Assembly: GCA_902475245.1 (NCBI GenBank)
Contig: CABRYP010000039.1
Coordinates: forward strand, 1 to 17,590
Reading direction: 5' to 3'
Source: an uncultured Collinsella sp.
GTDB lineage: Bacteria > Actinomycetota > Coriobacteriia > Coriobacteriales > Coriobacteriaceae
DNA: 17,590 nt
Positions 4,878 through 11,724 of this stretch are shown here, in pieces (the first letter of the stretch is position 1; each line of letters begins with the position of its first letter). Position numbers and translations under genes: made by a program. The notes below the pieces were generated by a model. The model was not told the origin of the DNA. It saw only the letters and a program-made list of their open reading frames with translations, and did no database searches.

Positions 4878-5738
4878 TTACAAGTCGAGCCTGCCCTGGG
4901 GGTCGGTGAATCCGTCTGTGCCCTCCTTGAGCTTTTTCTCGTCTGCTTTCACGCGACGTTCGAGTTTCTTTGTATCCTCGGCAGGCGGTAGATTCTCGGG
5001 GACAATTCCACGGTCGATGAGGCTGCCACGTACGCTTGTGTTGTTCTCGACGTGCTCTTGCTTGATCTGGTCCAGACCGTACAGGTCGTGTTCCTCGGCG
5101 TTGAAGGCCGTCATCGAGTTCGTGAGGTCCTTTGCTTTGATGAGAACATCGGCTAGCTTGTCTGCCAATGCAGCGCTTTTGGGCACACCAAGCTGCCGCT
5201 TCATGTCCGCCGTGCTTCTGCCGCCGAATAACGCCTCATCGCCCTTTGACTTGATGATTGCGAATCCTTTGGAGTCCACGCCTCGTTTGAACGCAATGCC
5301 CGAGAGCTGTTTCTCTGAATCGGATAGCGAGTGGCGCGCCTGCAAGCGCTGAATCTCTGCGAAGCGCTGCTCTATGAGCTCCTGACGGCGTGTCTGCACG
5401 GCGAAGTACGCCTGTGCGAGCGCGATTTCGGGCTTGTTTGGGTCTCCGTTTTGGGCGATTAAATAGCATGCGTAGCGTGTCAGCTTGTAGTCTTTTACGG
5501 CTCGTTTGGCGATGCCGGCATCTACCATTTTGCTGGTCTCAGCAAAATGGGCGGCAACAGGCATTTTATTGGTGTCACACGATGCCATGGATCTCTTAAC
5601 CGCAGTCTCAAAATTACGCCATTGGGTGTAACCGAGGGGTTCCATTAAATCGCGTGCGAGCCAATACTCAACGCCGTCTTCTACATGGGCGTAGCTGTCA
5701 AGTTCGACACGCCATTTCTCGATATCCCTGCTGTCCAT
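4878..5738 (-). CDS. dinD: DNA damage-inducible protein D (DinD)
   Basis: This 286-residue protein matches DinD along its length. It has a Bro-N-like start (YWLARDLMEPLGYTQWRNF, about residues 25-43), the conserved middle TRYACYLIAQNGDPNKP (about 88-103), AYFAVQTRRQEL, then GDEALFGGRSTADMKRQLG, and a C-terminal PENLPPAED segment before a charged tail. In E. coli DinD is LexA-controlled and inhibits RecA-mediated strand exchange by acting on RecA filaments. The ATG at 5738 has AAAGGAAG upstream and fits the family start. I see no complete GAAC-N4-GTTC LexA box in the 160 bases upstream, only a GAAC half site, so SOS control is not shown. The gene ends 83 bases from the prophage attachment site and faces it, on the chromosomal side. 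Confidence 0.92.
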   Translation of the reverse strand: MDSRDIEKWRVELDSYAHVEDGVEYWLARDLMEPLGYTQWRNFETAVKRSMASCDTNKMPVAAHFAETSKMVDAGIAKRAVKDYKLTRYACYLIAQNGDPNKPEIALAQAYFAVQTRRQELIEQRFAEIQRLQARHSLSDSEKQLSGIAFKRGVDSKGFAIIKSKGDEALFGGRSTADMKRQLGVPKSAALADKLADVLIKAKDLTNSMTAFNAEEHDLYGLDQIKQEHVENNTSVRGSLIDRGIVPENLPPAEDTKKLERRVKADEKKLKEGTDGFTDPQGRLDL

Positions 5739-5820
5739 ATCTCTTCCTTTCTGTTCGTTTGTCTACGTGGACTATGCCGACTCCGTATTCAGAATGAGTA
5801 TATTTGCCCGCGCGGACACG

Positions 5821-5858
5821 AATGGGCCCCGTGTCGCTTTGAGCTCACGGGACCCATT
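5821..5858. repeat. Imperfect 13-bp inverted repeat between dinD and the flavoprotein gene
   Basis: AATGGGCCCCGTG (5821-5833) pairs with CACGGGACCCATT (5846-5858) with one C-A mismatch, around a 12-base loop. It lies 42 bases past the stop of the minus-strand flavoprotein gene and upstream of dinD. No T-run follows on either strand, so it is at best a non-canonical terminator, or else an operator for dinD. Confidence 0.45.
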
Positions 5859-5899
5859 AATATCGAGAAGTTGTGTTCTGCTCTAGAGGGGTGCTCAGC

Positions 5900-7426
5900 T
5901 TAGTCCGCTCGATAGTGCGAACCCATACTTTTGGTCCGTCTGCGTATGGCTTTGACCATCTCGGTTGCCAGCTTAATTTGCGATTGCAGGCGGGCGAGGG
6001 CTGCGACTTCGCTGTCCTGGGCTTTCTGCGTGCTCAAGGTCGTTGCCTCCGTCTTCAAGCCCTCAAGCTCGTGCAGTGCCTTGGATAGACCCGTCTCGGT
6101 GCGGTTGATCATGCAATAGGTGCTCATCGTGTGTTTGAGGCCGTGCGTCAGGCGTTCGGCATCTGTTGTGGCAATGCCGTACTGGGGGAGGGCGATATCC
6201 GCCTTCAGAGCTGCCTCAGGCTCTTTCTGCGCTGCAAGGGCTGCCGATGCGCCAGCGATGCGCCCAAACACGATGCCGTTGGCGCTTGACAGGCCGCCGA
6301 TGCGGTCGGCGCCGTGCATGCCGCCTGTTGCCTCGCCACAGGCGTAGAGGCCCTCAACGCCCGTGTACGCGGTCCTGTCGATCTTGATGCCGCCGTTGGC
6401 CGCGTGGGCATACATCGCCACACGCATCTCGTCGCTCGGAGCGATACCATGCTCGTCTTGTAGCCAAGTGGCAAATGTCTGCACGAACTCGGGGACATTC
6501 TCTCGCGGGAAGTCGTAGTGGAGCGCCAGACCTTCGGCACCCGCTTGATCGACAGCAAGATCGATGGCGCGGGAAGCTAAGCGCGAAGTGAAGGGGCCAT
6601 ATCCTGAGCGTTGCTCAAGCAGATCGTCTAACTTTTCGTTGGCAATGTCGACCGGTTGGTCAAACGTGACATAGCGCCAGGTCTTTTCGTTAAAGACCAG
6701 GTTGCGCTTAGGTTCAATGAAACCGGGCATCATCTGCATGAACTCTATATTAGTAAGCGATGCGCCGTGCGCCAGTGCGATGGCCTGTGATGAGCTGAGT
6801 ACATCGGCCGAAGTGAGGCTGCGCTCGAAAAGGCCGCCCGTGCCGCCCGCAGCGATGATAGTGGCCTTTGTTGTAAAGGTCACGATGCGCTCGTCTGTTT
6901 GGTTGTAGAGCACGGCGCCGGTAATCTTTCCGGTTGTGTCCTCAACAAGGTCTATAAGCTCGTGTCGGGGGAGCAAACGAATGCCAAGAGACTTGATCTG
7001 GGCCGCACACGCGTCTTCAAGAGGCTTGCGGGTCAGGCCGCGCCAATTGCGCGTCTTATGGTCAAAGCAGGGGATAAATTGCTTTTGTTGGGCGCTCACG
7101 GCGTTTTGCGGACGCTGGAGCTCAACACCTAGATTCTGCTCGAGCCATTGGATGGCCTGAGGAATTCCGTGGACAAACGTCTGGACGAGCTCGGGGTCGG
7201 CAACGCCGCCGCCGACGGTCTGGATGGTGTCGATAAGATCCTGTTCGTCGTCTTCGTCGACGGGGCCGATAAGCCCAAGGCCCCAGGTGCCCGGGAAGAA
7301 GCTCGATCCGCTCATGGTCTTGCCGGCGCTTGCGATGGCAACGGTCGCGCCCGTGCTTGCTGCTTTTATGGCGGCGCAAAGGCCCGCGATGCCCGATCCG
7401 ATTACCAGTACATCAGTTGATTCCAT
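5900..7426 (-). CDS. FAD-dependent oxidoreductase, fumarate reductase/L-aspartate oxidase flavoprotein family
   Basis: This 508-residue flavoprotein has the full family layout: the dinucleotide-binding motif VLVIGSGIAGLCAA at residues 7-20, a second FAD contact ATIIAAGGTGGLFE (188-201), a cap domain, HAANGGIKID at 341-350, and CGEATGGMHGADRIGG (363-378). It has no signal peptide and no heme or FMN domain, so it is a soluble, L-aspartate-oxidase-like form. No nadA or nadC gene is nearby. The EFVQFHPT motif of FrdA and NadB reads EFMQMMPG here, which argues for a different substrate. ATG 7426 is chosen because GAAAGGAA lies six bases upstream. A longer frame reaching 7555 has no ribosome-binding site and would run through the repeat-bearing leader. 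The true electron donor and acceptor are unknown. Confidence 0.85.
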   Translation of the reverse strand: MESTDVLVIGSGIAGLCAAIKAASTGATVAIASAGKTMSGSSFFPGTWGLGLIGPVDEDDEQDLIDTIQTVGGGVADPELVQTFVHGIPQAIQWLEQNLGVELQRPQNAVSAQQKQFIPCFDHKTRNWRGLTRKPLEDACAAQIKSLGIRLLPRHELIDLVEDTTGKITGAVLYNQTDERIVTFTTKATIIAAGGTGGLFERSLTSADVLSSSQAIALAHGASLTNIEFMQMMPGFIEPKRNLVFNEKTWRYVTFDQPVDIANEKLDDLLEQRSGYGPFTSRLASRAIDLAVDQAGAEGLALHYDFPRENVPEFVQTFATWLQDEHGIAPSDEMRVAMYAHAANGGIKIDRTAYTGVEGLYACGEATGGMHGADRIGGLSSANGIVFGRIAGASAALAAQKEPEAALKADIALPQYGIATTDAERLTHGLKHTMSTYCMINRTETGLSKALHELEGLKTEATTLSTQKAQDSEVAALARLQSQIKLATEMVKAIRRRTKSMGSHYRAD

Positions 7427-7463
7427 GGCATTCCTTTCTCGTTTGCGCATTGTCGCATGGGTG

Positions 7464-7504
7464 ATCGGCAAAGGTATCGCAAAGATTGGATAAATCGGCA
7501 AAGG
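7464..7504 (-). promoter_or_regulatory. Direct repeats in the leader of the flavoprotein gene
   Basis: ATCGGCAAAGG occurs at 7464-7474 and 7494-7504 (30-base period), with a degenerate copy ATCGCAAAG at 7476-7484. On the minus strand they read CCTTTGCCGAT. They lie 38-78 bases upstream of the ATG, where a promoter would be expected; TTGCCG with GATACC 17 bases later is a weak candidate. The repeats may bind a regulator. Confidence 0.4.
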
Positions 7505-7605
7505 GCAAATATGGCACGTGGACGTTAGGGGCGCTTGGCGGCTCCTTCTCATCATGCCTTACGTTCCATCAGAACTGATATATCGCATCCTGAACGCTTT
7601 GTGGC

Positions 7606-7643
7606 GACAAAAAAGAGCCGCTACCCGGGTGGGTAGCGGCTCT
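7606..7643 (-). terminator. Intrinsic terminator of the IscU-like/GGGtGRT operon
   Basis: Read on the minus strand, a 13-bp perfect stem (7631-7643 with 7614-7626) closes a 4-base loop, and six T residues follow. It lies 34 bases past the stop codon of the GGGtGRT gene. Confidence 0.93.
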
Positions 7644-7677
7644 AAAGCTCAACTATATGAGCATCGCGCGGGCGCGA

Positions 7678-8682
7678 TTAGGCCTTGAGGGCCTCCTCGA
7701 CGGCGACAGCGCAGGCGACGGTGGCACCGACCATGGGGTTGTTACCCATGCCGATGAGACCCATCATGTCGACGTGCGCAGGCACGGAGGAGGAACCGGC
7801 GAACTGGGCGTCGGAGTGCATACGGCCCATGGTGTCGGTCATGCCGTAAGAGGCAGGGCCGGCGCCCATGTTGTCCGGGTGCAGGGTACGGCCAGTGCCG
7901 CCACCAGAAGCGACGGAGAAGTACTTCTTGCCAGCCTCGATGCGCTCCTTCTTGTAGGTGCCAGCGACAGGATGCTGGAAGCGCGTGGGGTTGGTGGAGT
8001 TACCGGTGATCGAGATGTCGACGTTCTCGTGCCACATGATGGCAACGCCCTCGCGGACGTCGTCGGAGCCGTAGCAGTTAACGGCAGCGCGGGGACCATC
8101 GGAGTAGGGGATGGTCTCGACGACCTTGAGCTCGCCCGTGTAGTAGTCGAACTGGGTCTTCACGTAGGTGAAGCCGTTGATGCGGGCGATGATCTGAGCG
8201 GCGTCCTTGCCCAGACCGTTGAGGATGACGCGCAGCGGCTTCTTGCGAGCCTTGTTGGCGTTCAGAGCCAGGCCGATAGCGCCCTCAGCGGCAGCGAAGG
8301 ACTCGTGGCCGGCCAGGAAGGCGAAGCACTCGGTGTCGTCGGAGAGCAACATAGCGCCCAGGTTGCCGTGGCCCAGACCGACCTTGCGGTCCTCAGCGAC
8401 GGAGCCGGGAACGGTGAAGGCCTGGATGCCCTCGCCGATGATGGCAGCAGCCTCAGAAGCGGACTTGACGCCACGCTTGACAGCGAGAGCGCAGCCGAGG
8501 GTGTAGGCCCACTCAGCGTTCTGGAAGGCGATGGACTGGGTGTTGTTGACGATCTCACGCGGGTTGAAGCCCTTGTCGGTGCAGATCTGTAGAGCTTCCT
8601 CGAGGGAGGCGATGCCGTTGTCGGCGAGGCACTTGTTGATCTTGTCAGCGCGGCGCTCGTAACCTTCGAACGTAACAGTCAT
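7678..8682 (-). CDS. GGGtGRT family protein
   Basis: This 334-residue protein carries the motif that names its family, GGGTGRT at residues 260-266, with the family's usual ending of small and hydrophobic residues (GNNPMVGATVACAVAVEEAL). GGGtGRT proteins occur in anaerobic Firmicutes and Coriobacteriia and are typically encoded next to an IscU-like scaffold protein, as here. Their biochemical role is not established. A link to iron-sulfur cluster metabolism is inferred only from this pairing. The ATG at 8682 is preceded by GGGAGGG. The gap from the upstream gene is 18 bases, so the two form one transcript ending at the terminator near 7606. There is no signal peptide or clear membrane segment. 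Confidence 0.88.
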   Translation of the reverse strand: MTVTFEGYERRADKINKCLADNGIASLEEALQICTDKGFNPREIVNNTQSIAFQNAEWAYTLGCALAVKRGVKSASEAAAIIGEGIQAFTVPGSVAEDRKVGLGHGNLGAMLLSDDTECFAFLAGHESFAAAEGAIGLALNANKARKKPLRVILNGLGKDAAQIIARINGFTYVKTQFDYYTGELKVVETIPYSDGPRAAVNCYGSDDVREGVAIMWHENVDISITGNSTNPTRFQHPVAGTYKKERIEAGKKYFSVASGGGTGRTLHPDNMGAGPASYGMTDTMGRMHSDAQFAGSSSVPAHVDMMGLIGMGNNPMVGATVACAVAVEEALKA

Positions 8683-8700
8683 AGTTATTTCCCTCCCTTT

Positions 8701-9435
8701 CTACTCGTGAACCGGGAACACGCTGGCGACGGAGTGAGTCTCCTCGTCGGTGCGCGGGTCGATGTACTTGGCAGCGTTCTCCCACTGACCATAGTGGCCC
8801 ATAGCGCCAGCGATGGCCTCCTCGGGGGTCTTGCCGGCCTTGACGGCGTCGGTGAACTTACCGAGGTTCAGGAACTCGAATGCGATGATCTCGTTCTTGT
8901 CATTGAGAGCCATGCGGGTGACGTAGCCCTGAGCGAGCTCGAGGTAACGAGCGCCCTTGGCCTTGGTGCCGAACATGGTACCGACCTGAGAGCGAAGGCC
9001 CTTGCCGAGGTCGTCGAGGGAGGCGCCCACGGGCAGGCCGCCCTCGGAGAACGCGGTCTGGCTGCGGCCGTAAACGATCTGCAGGAAGATCTCGCGCATA
9101 GCAACGTTGATGGCGTCGCAGACGAGGTCGGTGTTGAGGGCCTCGAGGATGGTCTTACCGGGAAGGATCTCGGAAGCCATGGCGGCAGAGTGGGTCATGC
9201 CCGAGCAGCCGATGGTCTCAACGAGGGCCTCCTCAATGATGCCGTCCTTGACGTTCAGCGTGAGCTTGCAGGCGCCCTGCTGAGGTGCGCACCAACCCAC
9301 ACCGTGCGTAAGACCGGAGATGTCGGAAATCTCCTTAGCCTGGACCCACTTGCCCTCCTCGGGGATGGGTGCGGGGCCGTGGTATGCACCCTTGGCAACG
9401 GGGCACATGTTCTCCACTTCCTGTGAGTACTGCAT
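8701..9435 (-). CDS. IscU/NifU-like iron-sulfur scaffold-related protein, partner of GGGtGRT protein
   Basis: This 244-residue protein has an N-terminal region like the IscU/NifU scaffold domain. The cysteine positions are similar: Cys49 and Cys56 in GWCAPQQGAC, Cys77 in ETIGCSGMTHSAAMASE (like the GCxxxxAS motif of IscU), and Cys106 in DLVCDAIN. It is much longer than IscU (about 130 residues). The extra C-terminal half, with FEFLNLGKFTDAVKAGKTPE, is typical of the version paired with GGGtGRT. It may carry or transfer a cluster, but this is inferred. The ATG at 9435 has GAGAGGAGAGG directly upstream. Extending the frame to 9600 would run through the promoter region, so that longer form is unlikely. 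It is distinct from the SufU encoded further right. Confidence 0.85.
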   Translation of the reverse strand: MQYSQEVENMCPVAKGAYHGPAPIPEEGKWVQAKEISDISGLTHGVGWCAPQQGACKLTLNVKDGIIEEALVETIGCSGMTHSAAMASEILPGKTILEALNTDLVCDAINVAMREIFLQIVYGRSQTAFSEGGLPVGASLDDLGKGLRSQVGTMFGTKAKGARYLELAQGYVTRMALNDKNEIIAFEFLNLGKFTDAVKAGKTPEEAIAGAMGHYGQWENAAKYIDPRTDEETHSVASVFPVHE

Positions 9436-9528
9436 GCCTCTCCTCTCTATCGTGTTGGCGTCCCGTCTGGGGGTCGTGGCTGGCGATTGCCGGTCGACCC
9501 TTCGAAAGGGACATGACATGCAGCCCCT

Positions 9529-9598
9529 ATAATACCGCGAAATGCACGGAATATTCGGCGAACGGCTCAGTTTTCGTAGCGAGATGCGCGGAACTTTC
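9529..9598 (-). promoter_or_regulatory. Promoter region of the IscU-like/GGGtGRT operon with two 20-base repeats
   Basis: A -10-like TATTAT reads on the minus strand at 9534-9529, about 94 bases before the start codon, with a weak -35. Two similar 20-mers lie upstream: GCGAAATGCACGGAATATTC at 9537-9556 and GCGAGATGCGCGGAACTTTC at 9579-9598, identical at 16 of 20 positions. Their 42-base spacing equals four helical turns, so both face the same side of the DNA. The nearer one overlaps the -35 to -10 interval, which suits a repressor or regulator site. Confidence 0.5.
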
Positions 9599-9829
9599 AA
9601 TTGAAACGATTTAAATGAGATATATTCATCAGAAGCGCGCGTCCCATTTTTTGTTGCTTTTAGTTATCTTGCGGAAACGTCGCATTGTCTGACCTGTGCT
9701 GCGGTGCCGTTCGCCGGTTGTTTGCTGCCATTTGCCGTGCGCAGATGCCATTTTGCGTGAATGTTTTGATGGCACGTTTCAATCGTGGTGTATTGGAAGG
9801 CGCAAGTTGATCCCGCTGAAGGGGGTGCC
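9599..9829. other. Intergenic region before the RAYT gene with a short direct repeat
   Basis: Together with 9436-9598 this makes a 394-base gap between divergent genes. No coding frame is convincing. TGCCATTTGCCGTG (9726-9739) recurs with two changes as TGCCATTTTGCGTG (9746-9759), a 20-base period. The area is more AT-rich than the flanking genes and probably holds the transposase promoter; no clear -35/-10 pair was found. Confidence 0.45.
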
Positions 9830-10633
9830 GTGCAGCGCGTTTGGAGAACGGTTACCGGCTTTTACCATGTTTCGGCCCGTGGCATCGGAAAACAGCTCGT
9901 CTTTGAGACCGATGACGACCGGTGGGAGTTTTTGGAGCTGATGCGCGACTGCTGCCGCGATGCCGGAGTGACGGTCGTGGCGTGGTGCCTTATGAGCAAC
10001 CATGTTCACCTGGTACTCGCGGATTATGAGGACGCGATGAGCGCGGCGATGCAACGACTGCTTTTGACGTACGCCCGTCGGTTCAACAAGCGTACCGGGC
10101 GATCGGGCCGCCTGTTTCGTGAGCGTTTTGAACGCCGCTCGCTCGATACCGACTGGCAGGTGATGGAGGCTGTTCGCTCTGTACACGCCGATCCGCAGGA
10201 GGCTGGCATCAGCTTAATCGAGCGCTATCCGTGGAGCAGTTTTGCCGAGTATCTACGGGCCTACGACAACGATATGACGAGGGGATTTTCCGATCCTTCT
10301 TGCGTGCTTGAGCTTTTTGGTTCTGCCAAGGTCTTTATTGCCTATTCGCTTTCGACGCCCGACGGCTGCGAGCCGGCGATGCCTGATCTAGAAGAGACGG
10401 AGTGGGAACGCCACGCCTTTGCCGAAAAGTTGGCTAAGGGGCTCGGGGTTCCGCTCCACGGGGTTAAAGCCGCACCGTCGGCGCAACGCAATGTCGTTAT
10501 TCTTGGATTGCACGATGCTGGTTTTACGGTGCGTCAGATTGAGCGGTATACGGGGATTGGCAAAAGTACCGTTTCTCGTATTGTGCGCGCCCGTGCGCGA
10601 GCGGCGGTGCGGACTGGCGGAAACGTGGTGTAG
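9830..10633 (+). CDS. RAYT-like Y1 (HUH) transposase with C-terminal helix-turn-helix
   Basis: This 267-residue protein belongs to the REP-associated tyrosine transposase group of the IS200/IS605 superfamily. The start TGFYHVSARG, the HUH metal motif AWCLMSNHVHLVL (His58 and His60) and the catalytic region LLLTYARRFNKRTGRSG (Tyr81) are in order. RYPWSSFAEYL is the usual family segment. The C-terminal extension ends with a helix-turn-helix, DAGFTVRQIERYTGIGKSTV, which may bind DNA sites. Such proteins are usually single-copy and domesticated. I see no flanking REP hairpins with GTAG or GGAG, so mobility is not shown. GTG 9830 is chosen because GAAGGGGG lies about five bases upstream. An in-frame GTG at 9785 would add 15 residues with no good ribosome-binding site. 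Confidence 0.88.
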   Translation: MQRVWRTVTGFYHVSARGIGKQLVFETDDDRWEFLELMRDCCRDAGVTVVAWCLMSNHVHLVLADYEDAMSAAMQRLLLTYARRFNKRTGRSGRLFRERFERRSLDTDWQVMEAVRSVHADPQEAGISLIERYPWSSFAEYLRAYDNDMTRGFSDPSCVLELFGSAKVFIAYSLSTPDGCEPAMPDLEETEWERHAFAEKLAKGLGVPLHGVKAAPSAQRNVVILGLHDAGFTVRQIERYTGIGKSTVSRIVRARARAAVRTGGNVV

Positions 10634-11225
10634 GGCCGCCGGTGCACCGCAGCTGGGGTCGCCCATACGCTACAGCTATTGTTCTAAAAGCTCGGGTACG
10701 GTAACTGCACTTCTTAATTTGCATAGAACAGACGCCGTTATGCATAAATTAACGCCTTAGCTCGGTTTTGCCCGTACCTACCCCCGTCCGCGCCGTGCAA
10801 AAAGCGGAGTTTTCTGCATCGTGGTACTGTCGGCACCGTTGCAATCCTGCAACATGCGGGCCCTGAAGCTATTTATGCCTGCCGATGTGCTCCCGAAACT
10901 CATGTTTGCGCCCCCTGAGACCACGATGCTTATTCTAAAACGCACTATAAAGGCGACTGGTAATGTTGATTAGTGCTTCCGATGCGTATACACGCGGCTT
11001 GGCGTGCTGAATACTCGCAAAAATGCACGCCGCACCCTAGGGGACCTGTCCGCGGCAGGCGCGAGGCGTGCCGAAGACCAGCAAGATGGGGCTTGGCACC
11101 TTGCTTAGAGTGCCTGTGGCCCTGTCGCATGCCTTTGGTACGGTGGAAAACGCTCGTGTTCGCGGTTGGCCGTGCGATGAATGATAGAAGGGGTGCCGGA
11201 CGCGTGGGCTGTGTGCGCTCGCTAT
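10634..11225. other. 592-base region without a convincing gene, containing several inverted repeats
   Basis: Frames on both strands here lack ribosome-binding sites and family-like composition. Visible structure: GCATCGTGGT (10816-10825) inverted as ACCACGATGC (10920-10929); TAATTTGCATA (10715-10725) facing TATGCATAAATTA (10739-10751) with a two-base bulge; GGCGTGC (11001-11007) facing GCACGCC (11025-11031), with another GGCGTGC at 11065-11071. It could contain a small RNA, a decayed element or binding sites. Nothing in the sequence identifies one. Confidence 0.5.
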
Positions 11226-11260
11226 GAAAAAGCCGAGCCGCCCGATACAGGCGGCTCGGC
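11226..11260 (-). terminator. Intrinsic terminator of the suf operon
   Basis: Read on the minus strand, an 11-bp perfect stem (11250-11260 with 11232-11242) built on GCCGAGCCGCC closes a 7-base loop, and five T residues follow (plus-strand A at 11227-11231). It lies about 30 bases past the sufU stop codon. Confidence 0.95.
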
Positions 11261-11289
11261 AATCAAAATCCTTGAATTCGGGGCATCCG

Positions 11290-11724
11290 CTACTGGTTAG
11301 CTTGCCCCTCGAGCATACCGTCGAGGGTGCGCCAGGCGAGCTCGGCGCACTTGACGCGGGCGGGCATGTGCGAGATGTCCTGGAGCTGGGCAGCCTCGTC
11401 CAAGTCTTCCAAGTCCTCGTCGGAGAGCTGCTCGCCGCGGATCATGGCCAGGAAGAGCCCGGCCAGGCGGCGTGCCTCCTCGACCGTCTCGCCGGTGATG
11501 AGGTCGGCCATGATATCGGCGCTGGCCTGGCTGATGGCGCAGCCGTGACCGGTAAAGGAGGCCTCCTCGATCACGCCGTTCTCGACACGCAGCTGCAAGG
11601 TGAGCTCGTCGCCGCAGCTGGGGTTGATACCGTCGTGCTCGTGCGTGGGGGCGTCCATCTCGTACTTGTAGTCGGGGTGCGAGTTGTGCTCCATAAACGT
11701 GGTGGAGGTGTACAGATTACCCAT
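11290..11724 (-). CDS. sufU: SufU, sulfur-transfer partner of SufS
   Basis: This 144-residue protein accepts sulfur from the cysteine desulfurase SufS and passes it into cluster assembly. SufU of Gram-positive bacteria binds zinc and works as a sulfurtransferase, not as a true scaffold. The expected ligands are present: Cys37 and Asp39 in NPSCGDELTL, Cys62 in GHGCAISQAS, and Cys126 in ARVKCAELAW. The stretch between about residues 74 and 120 is the SufU-type insertion (GETVEEARRLAG, then an acidic segment) that IscU lacks. It is the last gene of the operon and overlaps the end of sufS by eight bases, so translation is coupled. The terminator follows directly. Confidence 0.95.
   Translation of the reverse strand: MGNLYTSTTFMEHNSHPDYKYEMDAPTHEHDGINPSCGDELTLQLRVENGVIEEASFTGHGCAISQASADIMADLITGETVEEARRLAGLFLAMIRGEQLSDEDLEDLDEAAQLQDISHMPARVKCAELAWRTLDGMLEGQANQ

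Noticed and set aside
5739..5899. LexA (SOS) box upstream of dinD
   Set aside because: Only a single GAAC half site near the start codon is visible. No GAAC-N4-GTTC or similar full site was found.
7657..8592. 311-codon plus-strand frame opposite the GGGtGRT gene
   Set aside because: It is an antisense shadow of a recognised gene, has no ribosome-binding site, and shows repetitive Gly/Val/Asp composition.
10945..11262. 105-codon minus-strand and 84-codon plus-strand frames in the gene-poor region
   Set aside because: Neither has a ribosome-binding site or recognisable sequence, they overlap each other, and the minus frame runs across the suf terminator.
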